Below, one piece after another: positions 37,043-45,127 of a stretch of DNA of 64,000 bases (its first letter is position 1; every line of letters starts with the position of its first letter). Source of the DNA: Echinicola strongylocentroti (lineage in GTDB: Bacteria > Bacteroidota > Bacteroidia > Cytophagales > Cyclobacteriaceae); assembly GCF_003260975.1 (NCBI RefSeq), contig NZ_CP030041.1:2527001-2591000 (forward strand), in the 5' to 3' direction. Under the pieces are notes generated by a model, which did no database searches, was not told the DNA's origin, and saw only the letters and a list, made by a program, of their open reading frames with translations. A program made the translations under genes and the position numbers.

Positions 37043-38131
37043 TTAAATTCCTTCATCTTCATCGTCATAAATAAAGGTGTTGGGGTTTCCTTCTTCCTTG
37101 ATATAGCCACGGTACATCCCTGCGGAATTAAAGGGCATAGCGATATTCCCCTTGCTGTCCACAGCGATCACTCCTCCACTGCCTTCCATTTCTACCAACT
37201 GCTGCATCACCACTTCATCTGCTGCATCCGATATGGATTTCCCGGCATAGCGCATAATAGAGGCAATTTCATGAGCCACCACATTTCGGATAAAAAATTC
37301 TCCATGACCGGTAGCAGAGACCGCACAAGTAGCATTATCGGCGTAAGTACCTGCCCCGATCACGGGAACGTCGCCCACTCTACCATACCGCTTATTGGTC
37401 ATGCCTCCAGTGGAAGTCGCGGCAGCTACATTGCCATCTTTATCCACGGCCACAGCGCCAACGGTACCGTATTTTCTGTCATTGAAGTAGGGATCTTCGA
37501 GTTCCATCTGCCTAAGGGAAGAATGGTCCAGCTGTGTCTTTTCAGCATCGATGATGCGCATCAATTGCTTGTACCTTCGTTCGTCACGGAAGTATTCGGG
37601 ATCTACTATTTCTAAACTTTGCTCTGTGGCAAATTGCTCAGCACCTTCTCCTACCATAAACACATGCGGGCTGTTCACCATGACCTCATAAGCTGCGGTA
37701 ATGGGGTTTTTGACCGTCGTAATGCCTGCAACAGCCCCAGCGTTCCGTGTCGCCCCATCCATAATGGCAGCATCCATTTCATTTCGTCCATCGTGTGTAA
37801 AGACCGCTCCTTTCCCTGCATTGAACAGGGGGGAATCCTCCATTACCTTAATGGCTGCCATCACCGCCTGTAATGCAGGTTTGCCTGCATCCAGTTCTGC
37901 ATAGCCTGCATTAAGTGCTTCACTCAGCTTCTCCCTGTAAGCCTTCTCACGTTCCGCAGACATATTTTCTCTTTTGATTGTCCCGGCACCACCATGGATC
38001 ACCAAGGCTATTGGCTGCTCGCCAGTCTCCGCTGATGTGGATTTTATTGTTTGCTCGACCTTTTTCTCAGAACATGCAGACCACAACAAAAGAATTATTC
38101 CTAATAAACCGTAAATTTTTAACCTCTTCAT
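37043..38131 (-). CDS. Isoaspartyl peptidase/L-asparaginase lipoprotein
   Basis: A 362-residue Ntn hydrolase of the plant-type asparaginase (IaaA) family, made as a precursor that self-cleaves. The autocleavage and nucleophile residue is T223 in K-Y-G-T-V-G-A-V-A-V-D. The G-G-M-T-N-K-R-Y-G-R-V-G-D substrate loop and H-G-G-A-G near the start of the mature region fit. A lipoprotein signal ends at Cys20 (L-L-W-S-A-C), so it would act at the cell envelope on isoaspartyl dipeptides or asparagine. A repeat element lies directly at its stop codon. Single-gene unit. Confidence 0.93.
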   Translation of the reverse strand: MKRLKIYGLLGIILLLWSACSEKKVEQTIKSTSAETGEQPIALVIHGGAGTIKRENMSAEREKAYREKLSEALNAGYAELDAGKPALQAVMAAIKVMEDSPLFNAGKGAVFTHDGRNEMDAAIMDGATRNAGAVAGITTVKNPITAAYEVMVNSPHVFMVGEGAEQFATEQSLEIVDPEYFRDERRYKQLMRIIDAEKTQLDHSSLRQMELEDPYFNDRKYGTVGAVAVDKDGNVAAATSTGGMTNKRYGRVGDVPVIGAGTYADNATCAVSATGHGEFFIRNVVAHEIASIMRYAGKSISDAADEVVMQQLVEMEGSGGVIAVDSKGNIAMPFNSAGMYRGYIKEEGNPNTFIYDDEDEGI

Positions 38132-38326
38132 AAAATTTTATTAAACCATTTTGATACAATTAATCGTATTAAGATAATAAAGATAGCGGTATTTCCTTAT
38201 TAGGAATTTGAGCTGGAATTGAAATATGCTGGCGAATTTTTGATTTTAAAAAGTGCACCTTATTTTAGGGAACTTTTTGAAACCAAAAAAAGATATTTAG
38301 CTATCATCACTTAATGCCTGAAAACT

Positions 38327-38710
38327 ATGAGTCAAGGAGAGAAAACATCATATTCCAAAGAAGAACTGAAAGAGTTTGAGGAATTGATCAACAACAAACT
38401 TGCTGCGGCAAGGAAAGAGCTAAACTCGTTAAAAGAGACGCTTAGCAAGAAAAATGACAGTGGGACGGACTTTACGGCCTCCACGTCAAAGCTACTAGAA
38501 GATGGTGCTGATACGCTAGAAAGAGAAAGTCTCAGTCAGCTTGCTGCTCGTCAGCAAAAATTCATTATTAACTTGGAAAAGGCATTGATCCGAATCAAAA
38601 ACGGCACTTACGGTGTTTGCGTGGACACAGGAAAACTTATCGCCAAAGAAAGGTTAAAGGCGGTACCGCATACCATGCACTCAATCGAAGCCAAACTTTC
38701 CAAAAAATAA
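38327..38710 (+). CDS. TraR/DksA-family regulator lacking the full zinc finger
   Basis: 127 residues: an N-terminal coiled-coil-like half rich in Lys/Glu (residues about 1-60), and a C-terminal DksA-like segment, N-G-T-Y-G-V-C-V-D-T-G-K-L-I-A-K-E-R-L-K-A-V-P-H. Only one of the four zinc-binding cysteines of DksA is present; the C-terminal pair is replaced by S-I-E-A-K-L. This cysteine-poor form is common in Bacteroidota. It would bind in the RNA polymerase secondary channel. It precedes scpB by 21 bases. Confidence 0.88.
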   Translation: MSQGEKTSYSKEELKEFEELINNKLAAARKELNSLKETLSKKNDSGTDFTASTSKLLEDGADTLERESLSQLAARQQKFIINLEKALIRIKNGTYGVCVDTGKLIAKERLKAVPHTMHSIEAKLSKK

Positions 38711-38731
38711 CGCAAAGCATCGATAGAATCA

Positions 38732-39292
38732 GTGGAATTTCTACACAGACATATTGAAGCATTGATATTCTGTTCTCCATCTCCGTTGGGCATAGACGAG
38801 ATTCGTAAATGCCTTTCGGAGATGTTTGAATCAGATGTGCCCAAAGAACACATCGAGCAAGCCATAGGTGATCTACAGGAAAAATACGACCAAGATGATT
38901 CTTCCTTTGCCTTGGAACACTTGGGCAATGGCTATCAATTCTTGACCAAACCAGCCTATCAAACCAGCATCTCGATCCTCCTCAAGCAGCAATCCACCAA
39001 GAGGCTGTCCACAGCCCAAATGGAAACGCTCTCCATCATTGCCTACAAGCAACCTGTCACCAAATCCGAAATGGAGCAAATCCGTGGCGTTAACTGTGAT
39101 TATTCAGTCCAAAAACTCCTCGAAAAGGAACTAGTCACCATCAAAGGCAAATCCGACAGTATCGGAAGGCCGCTCCTATATGGAACAAGCGATAAGTTTA
39201 TGGAGTACTTTGGTATCAACGGCATCAAAGACCTCCCCCAGCCAAAAGACTTCGGACAAGAAGAAAACCAGATCGGAAACGAACAGGAATAG
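38732..39292 (+). CDS. scpB: Segregation and condensation protein B
   Basis: A 186-residue ScpB, a kleisin-associated winged-helix protein of the Smc-ScpAB complex for chromosome segregation. Family features are I-E-A-L-I-F near the N-terminus, L-S-x-A-Q-M-E-T-L-S-I-I-A-Y-K-Q-P-V-T-K-S-E-M-E-Q-I-R-G-V-N near the middle and I-G-R-P-L-L-Y-G-T-S. The start is GTG at 38732. Likely co-transcribed with the DksA-like gene. Confidence 0.93.
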   Translation: MEFLHRHIEALIFCSPSPLGIDEIRKCLSEMFESDVPKEHIEQAIGDLQEKYDQDDSSFALEHLGNGYQFLTKPAYQTSISILLKQQSTKRLSTAQMETLSIIAYKQPVTKSEMEQIRGVNCDYSVQKLLEKELVTIKGKSDSIGRPLLYGTSDKFMEYFGINGIKDLPQPKDFGQEENQIGNEQE

Positions 39293-39369
39293 GAATAAGC
39301 AACTTGGCATTAGGCAGATCCGCCACAGAGGGATCCTTCTCTTATGAGAGGCTCCATCTGACCATTGAA

Positions 39370-39553
39370 CCCGGAATATGCATTAGCCTATCTACGCCAC
39401 GGCGCACAGGTGTTGCGACCTTAAACTGCTTCAAAATCAGCCGTTTCACTTTAGTTTTCGGCATAACCGTAGCGGTGCTACGCTAATGCCTCCAAACTAA
39501 CTGATTTTCTTGCAATTTCAGCTCTCACTACGATTCCTAACGCATATTCCGGG
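39370..39553. repeat. Type II hairpin element, copy C
   Basis: 184 bp, from CCCGGAATATGCATTAG to CTAACGCATATTCCGGG. It matches copy B closely but has an extra segment of about 17 bp (ACGCCACGGCGCACAGG) in the left arm. It occupies most of the 39293-39700 gap, which has no other supported feature. Confidence 0.7.
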
Positions 39554-39700
39554 TTGAAAACATAAACAGGTGAAATATTTCGTTACTTCACCAATAATCC
39601 ACCAATAAGTCCTTATCTTTGCAGCCCAATTCAGAAAGCGTGCAAATCGCTCATATTAAAGGATTTAGAAACTCTTATACAGCAGAGATGCTGCAATACT

Positions 39701-40840
39701 ATGAAAAAGCACAACAGGAACAATAGGGACGACAAAAAGAAAACTGGAGACAGGCCCCACAAGTCCGAAAGATCATCAAGCCCACGCTCACAAGGCAAAC
39801 CTAGAGGCTCAGAAAACAGGTTTAGAAATACCGAAAAAGGGAAAAAATTCGACCCGGATTTTTCTCCATTACAAAAGTACCGCCAAGACAAGCCCAGTGC
39901 CCATCAAGATAACGATGAAAGCACTCCGCAATATAAAACAGTATACAAAGGAAGAGGAAGAGACCAAAAACCGGTTTTTGGTAGCGAGAAAGTACACGAT
40001 CAAGGGCATCGATCCAAGACAAATAAATTCAAACAAAACCGATTCATAAAAGGCAATAGGTTCGAAAAGGAAGAGAAACCCGAATACAACCTTAAAAAGG
40101 TAAAACCACAGCTTACCAAATCTGGGTCTAGCGAAATAAGACTGAACAAGTTCATTGCCAATGCAGGTATTTGCTCACGAAGGGACGCTGACAAACTCAT
40201 CGAAAAAGGAGAAATAAAGGTCAATGGAGAAGTAGTTACCGAATTAGGGTATCGAGTACTTCTATCAGATAAAGTGGTGTACAAAGGCAAAAACATCAGC
40301 CCGGAAAAGCCTGTTTATGTGCTATTAAACAAGCCCAAGGACTTTATCACTACCACAGACGACCCCATGAACCGGAAAACCGTCATGCACTTGGTAGCAT
40401 CTGCCTGTGAGGAAAGGATTTTCCCTGTGGGAAGACTTGACCGAAATACCACTGGGCTATTGCTATTTACCAATGATGGTGAATTGGCTGCCAAGCTTTC
40501 CCACCCATCCGAAAAGATCAAAAAGATATATCAAGTCACTTTGGACAGCCCTATCACCAAAGCGCATTTCGAAGAAATCATAGAAGGACTTACCCTGGAA
40601 GATGGTCCTGTCCATGTAGATGATATCCAAATCCTGTCCAAAGACCAAACCATCCTCGGACTGGAAATCCATTTAGGCAAAAACCGAATTGTGCGAAGAA
40701 TTTTCGCCCATCTAGGCTATGATGTGGTAGCTTTGGACCGAGTAACTTATGCAGGCCTGACCAAAAAGGATCTTTCCAGAGGAAAGTGGAGGTTCTTAAC
40801 AGAAAAAGAAGTAATCAACCTCAAGTTTTTGAAAAAATAA
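39701..40840 (+). CDS. Pseudouridine synthase, RluB/RsuA family
   Basis: A 379-residue rRNA pseudouridine synthase. A very basic, low-complexity N-terminal extension (residues 1 to about 140; Lys/Arg/Asn/Ser-rich) precedes an S4 RNA-binding domain at about 146-200 (R-L-N-K-F-I-A-N-A-G-I-C-S-R-R-D-A-D). The catalytic domain carries D247 in V-G-R-L-D-R-N-T-T-G-L-L. It probably modifies 23S rRNA. Extended basic tails of this kind occur in Bacteroidota RluB-like enzymes. A terminator follows at 40866. Confidence 0.92.
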   Translation: MKKHNRNNRDDKKKTGDRPHKSERSSSPRSQGKPRGSENRFRNTEKGKKFDPDFSPLQKYRQDKPSAHQDNDESTPQYKTVYKGRGRDQKPVFGSEKVHDQGHRSKTNKFKQNRFIKGNRFEKEEKPEYNLKKVKPQLTKSGSSEIRLNKFIANAGICSRRDADKLIEKGEIKVNGEVVTELGYRVLLSDKVVYKGKNISPEKPVYVLLNKPKDFITTTDDPMNRKTVMHLVASACEERIFPVGRLDRNTTGLLLFTNDGELAAKLSHPSEKIKKIYQVTLDSPITKAHFEEIIEGLTLEDGPVHVDDIQILSKDQTILGLEIHLGKNRIVRRIFAHLGYDVVALDRVTYAGLTKKDLSRGKWRFLTEKEVINLKFLKK

Positions 40841-41228
40841 GGCATCGCATTTTCTGACAACTGGGAACTGTATCAATAAAAGGGCACCTTTCATTGATAC
40901 AGTTTTTTTTGCCTTCAAAATAAGCTTAGGGAAATTTAGGATCACATTTTACTGCTGTTCCATTACATCAAAATTTTTCGTCTGATCGGGCTATGCCCCA
41001 CGCTACTTTTTAAAAAACATTTTTGGCCAATTGAATAACAATTAAATTTTCTCAAAACAATTCATGTAACTATTCTAATGATAAACATAACTTTTAGAGC
41101 CTTTAAATAAGACAATATTACTTATTACCTTCACATCAGAACATTTAGCGATGTTCATTATTTATAGATGGGGAAGCCGAAAACCATTATTTTTAGAGTA
41201 GGCAATAATCTTTTAACCATAAAGAACC
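40841..41228. other. Intergenic region between pseudouridine synthase and micropeptide
   Basis: After the terminator at 40866-40910 the stretch to 41228 is AT-rich and contains no repeat or frame I can support; it presumably carries the promoter of the short transcript at about 41200-41395. Confidence 0.4.
40866..40910 (+). terminator. Terminator after pseudouridine synthase gene
   Basis: AACTGTATCAAT (40866-40877) pairs with ATTGATACAGTT (40893-40904), a 12-bp perfect stem, followed by a T run. Confidence 0.85.
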
Positions 41229-41297
41229 ATGGATCTTATCACAAACTTACTTGATGTTGTTCTTGGCCTATTGTCTAGCCTTCTAGGAGGACTTTAA
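41229..41297 (+). CDS. 22-residue hydrophobic micropeptide
   Basis: ATG at 41229, 22 codons, then TAA TAG in tandem. The peptide, M-D-L-I-T-N-L-L-D-V-V-L-G-L-L-S-S-L-L-G-G-L, has eight or more Leu, two Asp and an amphipathic-helix spacing, like short membrane-active peptides (type I toxins, phenol-soluble-modulin-like peptides). The double stop, the ACC before ATG and a strong terminator 60 bases downstream argue for a dedicated transcript. The frame could be chance within a small RNA; there is no strong SD sequence. No relative is known to me. Confidence 0.4.
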   Translation: MDLITNLLDVVLGLLSSLLGGL

Positions 41298-41357
41298 TAG
41301 GACTCGCCACTTTGGACTTAGCTGAAAACCACTTCAGCATGAGTACATTGTGAGAAC

Positions 41358-41394
41358 AAAGCTGTCTTCATTAAGGAGACAGCTTTATTTTTTT
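41358..41394 (+). terminator. Terminator after micropeptide
   Basis: AAAGCTGTCT (41358-41367) and AGACAGCTTT (41377-41386), a 10-bp perfect stem, then ATTTTTTT. It defines the 3' end of the short transcript that contains the 22-codon frame. Confidence 0.85.
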
Positions 41395-41437
41395 AGGAAA
41401 GTTTTTGTTAAATTATAGAACATTAACTTCAGCACTT

Positions 41438-41719
41438 ATGAGAGCCATCTGGAATGACCAAGTAATCGCCGACTCGGACACCACCATCATGATCGAAAAC
41501 AACCATTATTTCCCTCCTGCATCCATCAAAAAATCTTTTTTCACCCCATCAGAAACCACCTCTTCCTGCCCTTGGAAAGGGGAAGCGAGCTACTTTGATA
41601 TCTCTGTAAATGGCGAAACCAACAAGGACGCCGCTTGGCACTATTACCAACCCAAAGAAGCAGCCATCCAAATCAAGGGTTACCTTGCCTTCTGGAAAGG
41701 CGTAAAGATAACGAGATAA
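41438..41719 (+). CDS. DUF427 domain protein
   Basis: 93 residues matching the DUF427 pattern: A-I-W-N-D-Q-V-I-A-D-S-D, then S-C-P-W-K-G-E-A-S-Y-F-D-I-S-V-N-G and A-A-W-H-Y-Y-Q-P-K-E-A-A. The start is ATG 41438; the longer frame from 41405 would begin near the preceding terminator. Function of the family is not established. It precedes a disulfide oxidoreductase gene by five bases and is probably co-transcribed. Confidence 0.88.
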   Translation: MRAIWNDQVIADSDTTIMIENNHYFPPASIKKSFFTPSETTSSCPWKGEASYFDISVNGETNKDAAWHYYQPKEAAIQIKGYLAFWKGVKITR

Positions 41720-41724
41720 TCAAG

Positions 41725-43101
41725 ATGAAGAACTACGACGCTGTCATCCTAGGAGCAGGACAATCAGGAATGCCCTTGGCAAAAAAAATCAGCAATATAG
41801 GCCTTTCTGTAGCCCTGATTGAGAAAAGGGTCATTGGCGGCACCTGCATCAACGACGGATGCTCCCCTACCAAAACCATGGTCAGCTCAGCGCGTGTAGC
41901 CCACCTCGTCTCCCGAGCTGCAGACTTTGGTGTCATCCTTCCCAGCTATCAAGTCGATCAGGAAATCGTCAAAAAACGAAAAGACCATATCGTGACGCTT
42001 TTCCGGGGCGGTGCTGAAAAAAGCCTCAGCAAAAATGAAAATATCGACATCCTCATGGGAACCGCCGCTTTTAAGGACAGCCACACCATCGAAATCACCT
42101 CCTCCACAGGAAGTACCGAAACAGTAAAAGGAAAAAAAATCTTCATCAACACTGGCTCTGAACCAAGAATTCCGGAAATCGATGGCTTGACCGGCACGCC
42201 ATATCTCACCAGTACCACAGTCATGGAACTGGAAGAAACACCGGAACACCTCTTGATCATGGGAGGAGGCTATATAGGATTGGAGTTTGCCCAGATGTTT
42301 CGCAGGTTTGGCAGTAACGTCACCATCATCGATAGGGCTGGAAGGCTGGTCAGTAAGGAAGACGAAGATGTATGCAAAGAGATTTCTCAAATCTTTTCTG
42401 ATGAAGGCATTGACACCCTCTTCAATTCTGAGGTAAGGAAGGTCACCTATCAGGACGGTTTTACCATTATCACCAAGACCCCAGAAGGAGAAAAATCCCT
42501 GAAAGGCTCACACCTGCTGGTGGCTACTGGAAGAATCCCTTCCTCTGCCCGTCTAGGCTTGGAAAACACCCAGATAAAGACGACCGACAAAGGATTCATC
42601 CGCACGGATGATTTTCTTAAAACAGCCGAAAACCACATCTATGCGTTAGGCGATGTAGCCGGAAGTGCCCCCTTTACTCATATCGCTTATCATGATGCGC
42701 ATATTGCGTTTCAGCATGCTTACAAAGGAAATGGGATTTCGAAAAAGGAAAGGCTTGTCCCTTACTGTGTATTTATCGACCCGCAGCTTGCCCGAATAGG
42801 CCTTAACGAACAAGAAGCCAAGGACAAAGGCATCCCCTACAAAACAGGGAAATTCCTAATGAAACATGCCGGCCGGACACTTGAAGTGGATGAGACACGT
42901 GGCTTTTTTAAAGTGCTGGTGGATCCCAAGTCCAAAAAAATCCTTGGAGCCACCATCTTGAGTCTGGACGGAGGTGAGATCATGGCCATATTACAGATGG
43001 CCATGGTAGGAGGCGTCACCTATGACACGATTGCCACGCTGCCCATTGCGCATCCTACGCTGGCAGAGAGCTTGAACAATCTAATGGGGCAAATTGAATA
43101 A
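41725..43101 (+). CDS. FAD-dependent pyridine nucleotide-disulfide oxidoreductase (mercuric reductase-like)
   Basis: About 458 residues, class I disulfide oxidoreductase fold. FAD-binding G-A-G-Q-S-G near the N-terminus; redox motif G-G-T-C-I-N-D-G-C-S-P-T-K (paired cysteines four apart); NAD-binding G-G-G-Y-I-G-L-E-F; second FAD motif near Y-A-L-G-D-V-A; and the C-terminal dimer motif I-A-H-P-T-L-A-E. It has no N-terminal mercury-binding domain and no C-terminal vicinal cysteines, so true mercury reduction is unlikely. It follows a DUF427 gene. The start is ATG 41725, since upstream codons lie inside that gene. Confidence 0.9.
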   Translation: MKNYDAVILGAGQSGMPLAKKISNIGLSVALIEKRVIGGTCINDGCSPTKTMVSSARVAHLVSRAADFGVILPSYQVDQEIVKKRKDHIVTLFRGGAEKSLSKNENIDILMGTAAFKDSHTIEITSSTGSTETVKGKKIFINTGSEPRIPEIDGLTGTPYLTSTTVMELEETPEHLLIMGGGYIGLEFAQMFRRFGSNVTIIDRAGRLVSKEDEDVCKEISQIFSDEGIDTLFNSEVRKVTYQDGFTIITKTPEGEKSLKGSHLLVATGRIPSSARLGLENTQIKTTDKGFIRTDDFLKTAENHIYALGDVAGSAPFTHIAYHDAHIAFQHAYKGNGISKKERLVPYCVFIDPQLARIGLNEQEAKDKGIPYKTGKFLMKHAGRTLEVDETRGFFKVLVDPKSKKILGATILSLDGGEIMAILQMAMVGGVTYDTIATLPIAHPTLAESLNNLMGQIE

Positions 43102-43142
43102 AAAAGGTCCTTGCCGGGAATATCTCCCCAGCAAGGACCTTT
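43101..43142. terminator. Bidirectional terminator
   Basis: AAAGGTCCTTGC ... GCAAGGACCTTT, a 12-bp perfect stem between the convergent oxidoreductase and DUF4252 genes, with A/T runs outside both arms. Confidence 0.8.
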
Positions 43143-43164
43143 ATCCAAATCAACCAAAAATCGC

Positions 43165-43638
43165 TTAAGGCATCGCTTGTGCCAGAGCTTGGCTTTCAAA
43201 TTCACCTTCCAGCTCAATAACCATAAAATCGTCATCACCATCACCGGCAATCATCAGCACTACGTCACTCAAAATATCGTCCCCTTTGCTATAGATGATC
43301 ACTTGACTGTCCTTCTCTGACATTTCCATCATGAGGTCATATTTTTCCTTCCGGAGGCCTTTTTGGAGGGCCTTAAAATCTGTCTTGGCAATTTGCTTTC
43401 CCACCGGAAGCTTGAAGAACTTCATCCTATCCACTGACTTGGCGATGGTAGCCATCCCATCTTCACCAAAGTCGAAATCAAGCCCATCAGCAAAATCCAT
43501 AAAACTTCCCGCCAAATCCAAATGGAAAAACTCCTCGTCATCCTGGTATTTTTCCATGAGCGCATCCACACTTTTGCTCTGGGCACAAGCCATGCTGCCA
43601 ATCCCCATAAACGCCATCACTATTAAAATCCGTTTCAT
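43165..43638 (-). CDS. DUF4252 exported protein (second copy)
   Basis: 157 residues with a signal sequence (ending M-A-C-A-Q; the Cys could make it a lipoprotein). The body follows the DUF4252 pattern: a F-F-H-L-D-L-A-G segment, K-F-F-K-L-P, then Y-D-L-M-M-E-M and a final V-V-L-M-I-A-G-D-G-D-D-F-M-V-I-E-L-E-G. Function is unknown. It is the last gene of an ECF-sigma operon, 30 bases after a paralog. Confidence 0.88.
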   Translation of the reverse strand: MKRILIVMAFMGIGSMACAQSKSVDALMEKYQDDEEFFHLDLAGSFMDFADGLDFDFGEDGMATIAKSVDRMKFFKLPVGKQIAKTDFKALQKGLRKEKYDLMMEMSEKDSQVIIYSKGDDILSDVVLMIAGDGDDDFMVIELEGEFESQALAQAMP

Positions 43639-43668
43639 TGTAGAGTTGTTTTAATGTTAGGTAATCTT

Positions 43669-44208
43669 CTATTTATCTTTTTTCTTTCCTGAATTATATT
43701 CATTCATCCCTGGCAAATCAGTGTTTTCTGCCAGCATATTGAGGTCCTGGTAAGTAAAATTACCCAGCATGCTCAATAACGTAAACTCACTTTTCGATCC
43801 AGAAATCATCAGCAGTTCCACCACCTTTCCGTTTTCCTCCCGAACCATAAATTTCAAACTACTTTCCTTGTCCTGAACATCCATGAGATCTTCGTATTTG
43901 TTTTGTGTCAGCGTCCCCATGGCTTCTTCGTACAGTCGTTTACCGTCCACTTTCTCTCCGCTCAAGATTCGGATCCCCTTGACTTTGCTGATCAGGTTGC
44001 CCATCTCTTGCGCATCTCCGTCCTCACCTTCGTCAGCAGCAGATTTCAGAAAACCGCCTGCCATCTGCATCATCTTTGGACTGATATAAACCCGGCTAAA
44101 TTCATCGTTCTCCATGTACTTCGAGAAGAACTTCATAATGGCATCATCCTGCGCCTGTGCGACAGAAGCCATCATTACCAACACGAGTATGCTTATCCAT
44201 TTTTTCAT
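43669..44208 (-). CDS. DUF4252 exported protein (first copy)
   Basis: 179 residues with a signal sequence ending V-A-Q-A-Q. The domain includes F-S-R-V-Y-I-S-P-K-M-M, I-R-I-L-S-G, Y-E-D-L-M-D-V and L-L-M-I-S-G-S-K-S-E-F-T-L-L. Paralog of the downstream 43165-43638 gene. Its start overlaps the putative anti-sigma gene by four bases (ATGA-type overlap), which indicates coupled translation. Confidence 0.9.
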   Translation of the reverse strand: MKKWISILVLVMMASVAQAQDDAIMKFFSKYMENDEFSRVYISPKMMQMAGGFLKSAADEGEDGDAQEMGNLISKVKGIRILSGEKVDGKRLYEEAMGTLTQNKYEDLMDVQDKESSLKFMVREENGKVVELLMISGSKSEFTLLSMLGNFTYQDLNMLAENTDLPGMNEYNSGKKKDK

Positions 44209-44642
44209 TTCTCCTCCTTGATTTCCTTGATATTAAATAATTCATCCGTAGCCCCTAGGTACCTGATGTCTTCTAATGGCTTCATCGAAGACGTCCCCTT
44301 TTCCATATTTTGCTGGATCAGGGACAGTGCCTCCACGACCTGGCGATAAGCCTCTTCCTCCTGCATCCTCTTTTGCTGCTCAAAGAAAAGCCATCCGAGC
44401 GCCAGAAAAACAGCAACGATCGCCGCCATCTTTTGCCAAGCCCACATACCTTTTCCTGCTCCTGGGGAGGCCTTGTGGGAAGGCTCATTTTGGGCCATTT
44501 CTTCTAATCCCAACACAAACATCCGCTCCTCCTCAAACGCTGTTGATTGCTTCAGCAGCTCCTTGAGGCGACCCTCCTCTTCCAAGGACGTCTCACCTTC
44601 GTAGTACTTGGCCAGCAATGCCCTGATTTCTTCTTCCATCAT
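44205..44642 (-). CDS. Putative anti-sigma factor, single membrane helix
   Basis: 145 residues: an N-terminal acidic helical region with a Y-Y-E-G-E-T-S-L-E-E-E-G-R-L-K segment like that of anti-sigma factors in Bacteroidota, one transmembrane helix at about 69-88 (M-A-A-I-V-A-V-F-L-A-L-G-W-L-F-F), then a helical C-terminal part. It starts within the last four bases of the sigma factor gene and ends in the first four bases of the DUF4252 gene. The role as anti-sigma factor is inferred from order and topology. Confidence 0.7.
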   Translation of the reverse strand: MMEEEIRALLAKYYEGETSLEEEGRLKELLKQSTAFEEERMFVLGLEEMAQNEPSHKASPGAGKGMWAWQKMAAIVAVFLALGWLFFEQQKRMQEEEAYRQVVEALSLIQQNMEKGTSSMKPLEDIRYLGATDELFNIKEIKEEK

Positions 44643-45127
44643 TTCGGTTGATTTGTTAAAAACGATTGCAGCTTTTTCCGCGCCCTGAACATATTCACCT
44701 TCACTTGCTCCATGGAGATTTCCATGTATTCGGCGATTTCTTCGTATGTCAGCCCTTCTACTTCCCTAAGCTGAAAAACTTCCTGCTGCTTTTCGGGAAG
44801 CTCCTTCAGAAACTTAAAGACGAGCCTTACCGTTGGAGAAACCTCTTCCACCTCATCGACTGCTATTTCCGGCAAGGAGTCTTCTGACTCCATCACTACC
44901 CACTTTTTCTTTTCCCTGAGCTTCTGCAAGCTTTGGTTCTTCACCACTCGCACCATCCACCCGGTGGGGTTGTCCATTTTTTGAAGCAGCTCTCGTTGTT
45001 GCCAAGCTTTCTCCAAAGCTTCTTGCACCGCATCCTCGGCCTCATCCCGGTTCTTTAGCCAGAGATAGGCCATGCGGTAAAGCTTGCTTCGCAAGGACCA
45101 GATATATGCTTCAAAAAAAGTCTTCAT
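44639..45127 (-). CDS. ECF-type RNA polymerase sigma factor
   Basis: A 162-residue sigma-70 family ECF factor. Region 2 covers about residues 1-70 (A-Y-L-W-L-K-N-R-D-E-A-E-D-A-V-Q-E-A-L), and region 4 about 105-160 (L-P-E-K-Q-Q-E-V-F-Q-L-R-E-V-E-G-L-T-Y-E-E-I-A-E-Y-M). First gene of a four-gene unit with the putative anti-sigma protein and two DUF4252 proteins, which are its likely targets or effectors. Confidence 0.94.
   Translation of the reverse strand: MKTFFEAYIWSLRSKLYRMAYLWLKNRDEAEDAVQEALEKAWQQRELLQKMDNPTGWMVRVVKNQSLQKLREKKKWVVMESEDSLPEIAVDEVEEVSPTVRLVFKFLKELPEKQQEVFQLREVEGLTYEEIAEYMEISMEQVKVNMFRARKKLQSFLTNQPK

Noticed and set aside
41725..43101. True mercuric reductase (merA)
   Set aside because: No N-terminal metal-binding domain, no C-terminal vicinal cysteine pair and no mer genes nearby; generic disulfide oxidoreductase is safer.
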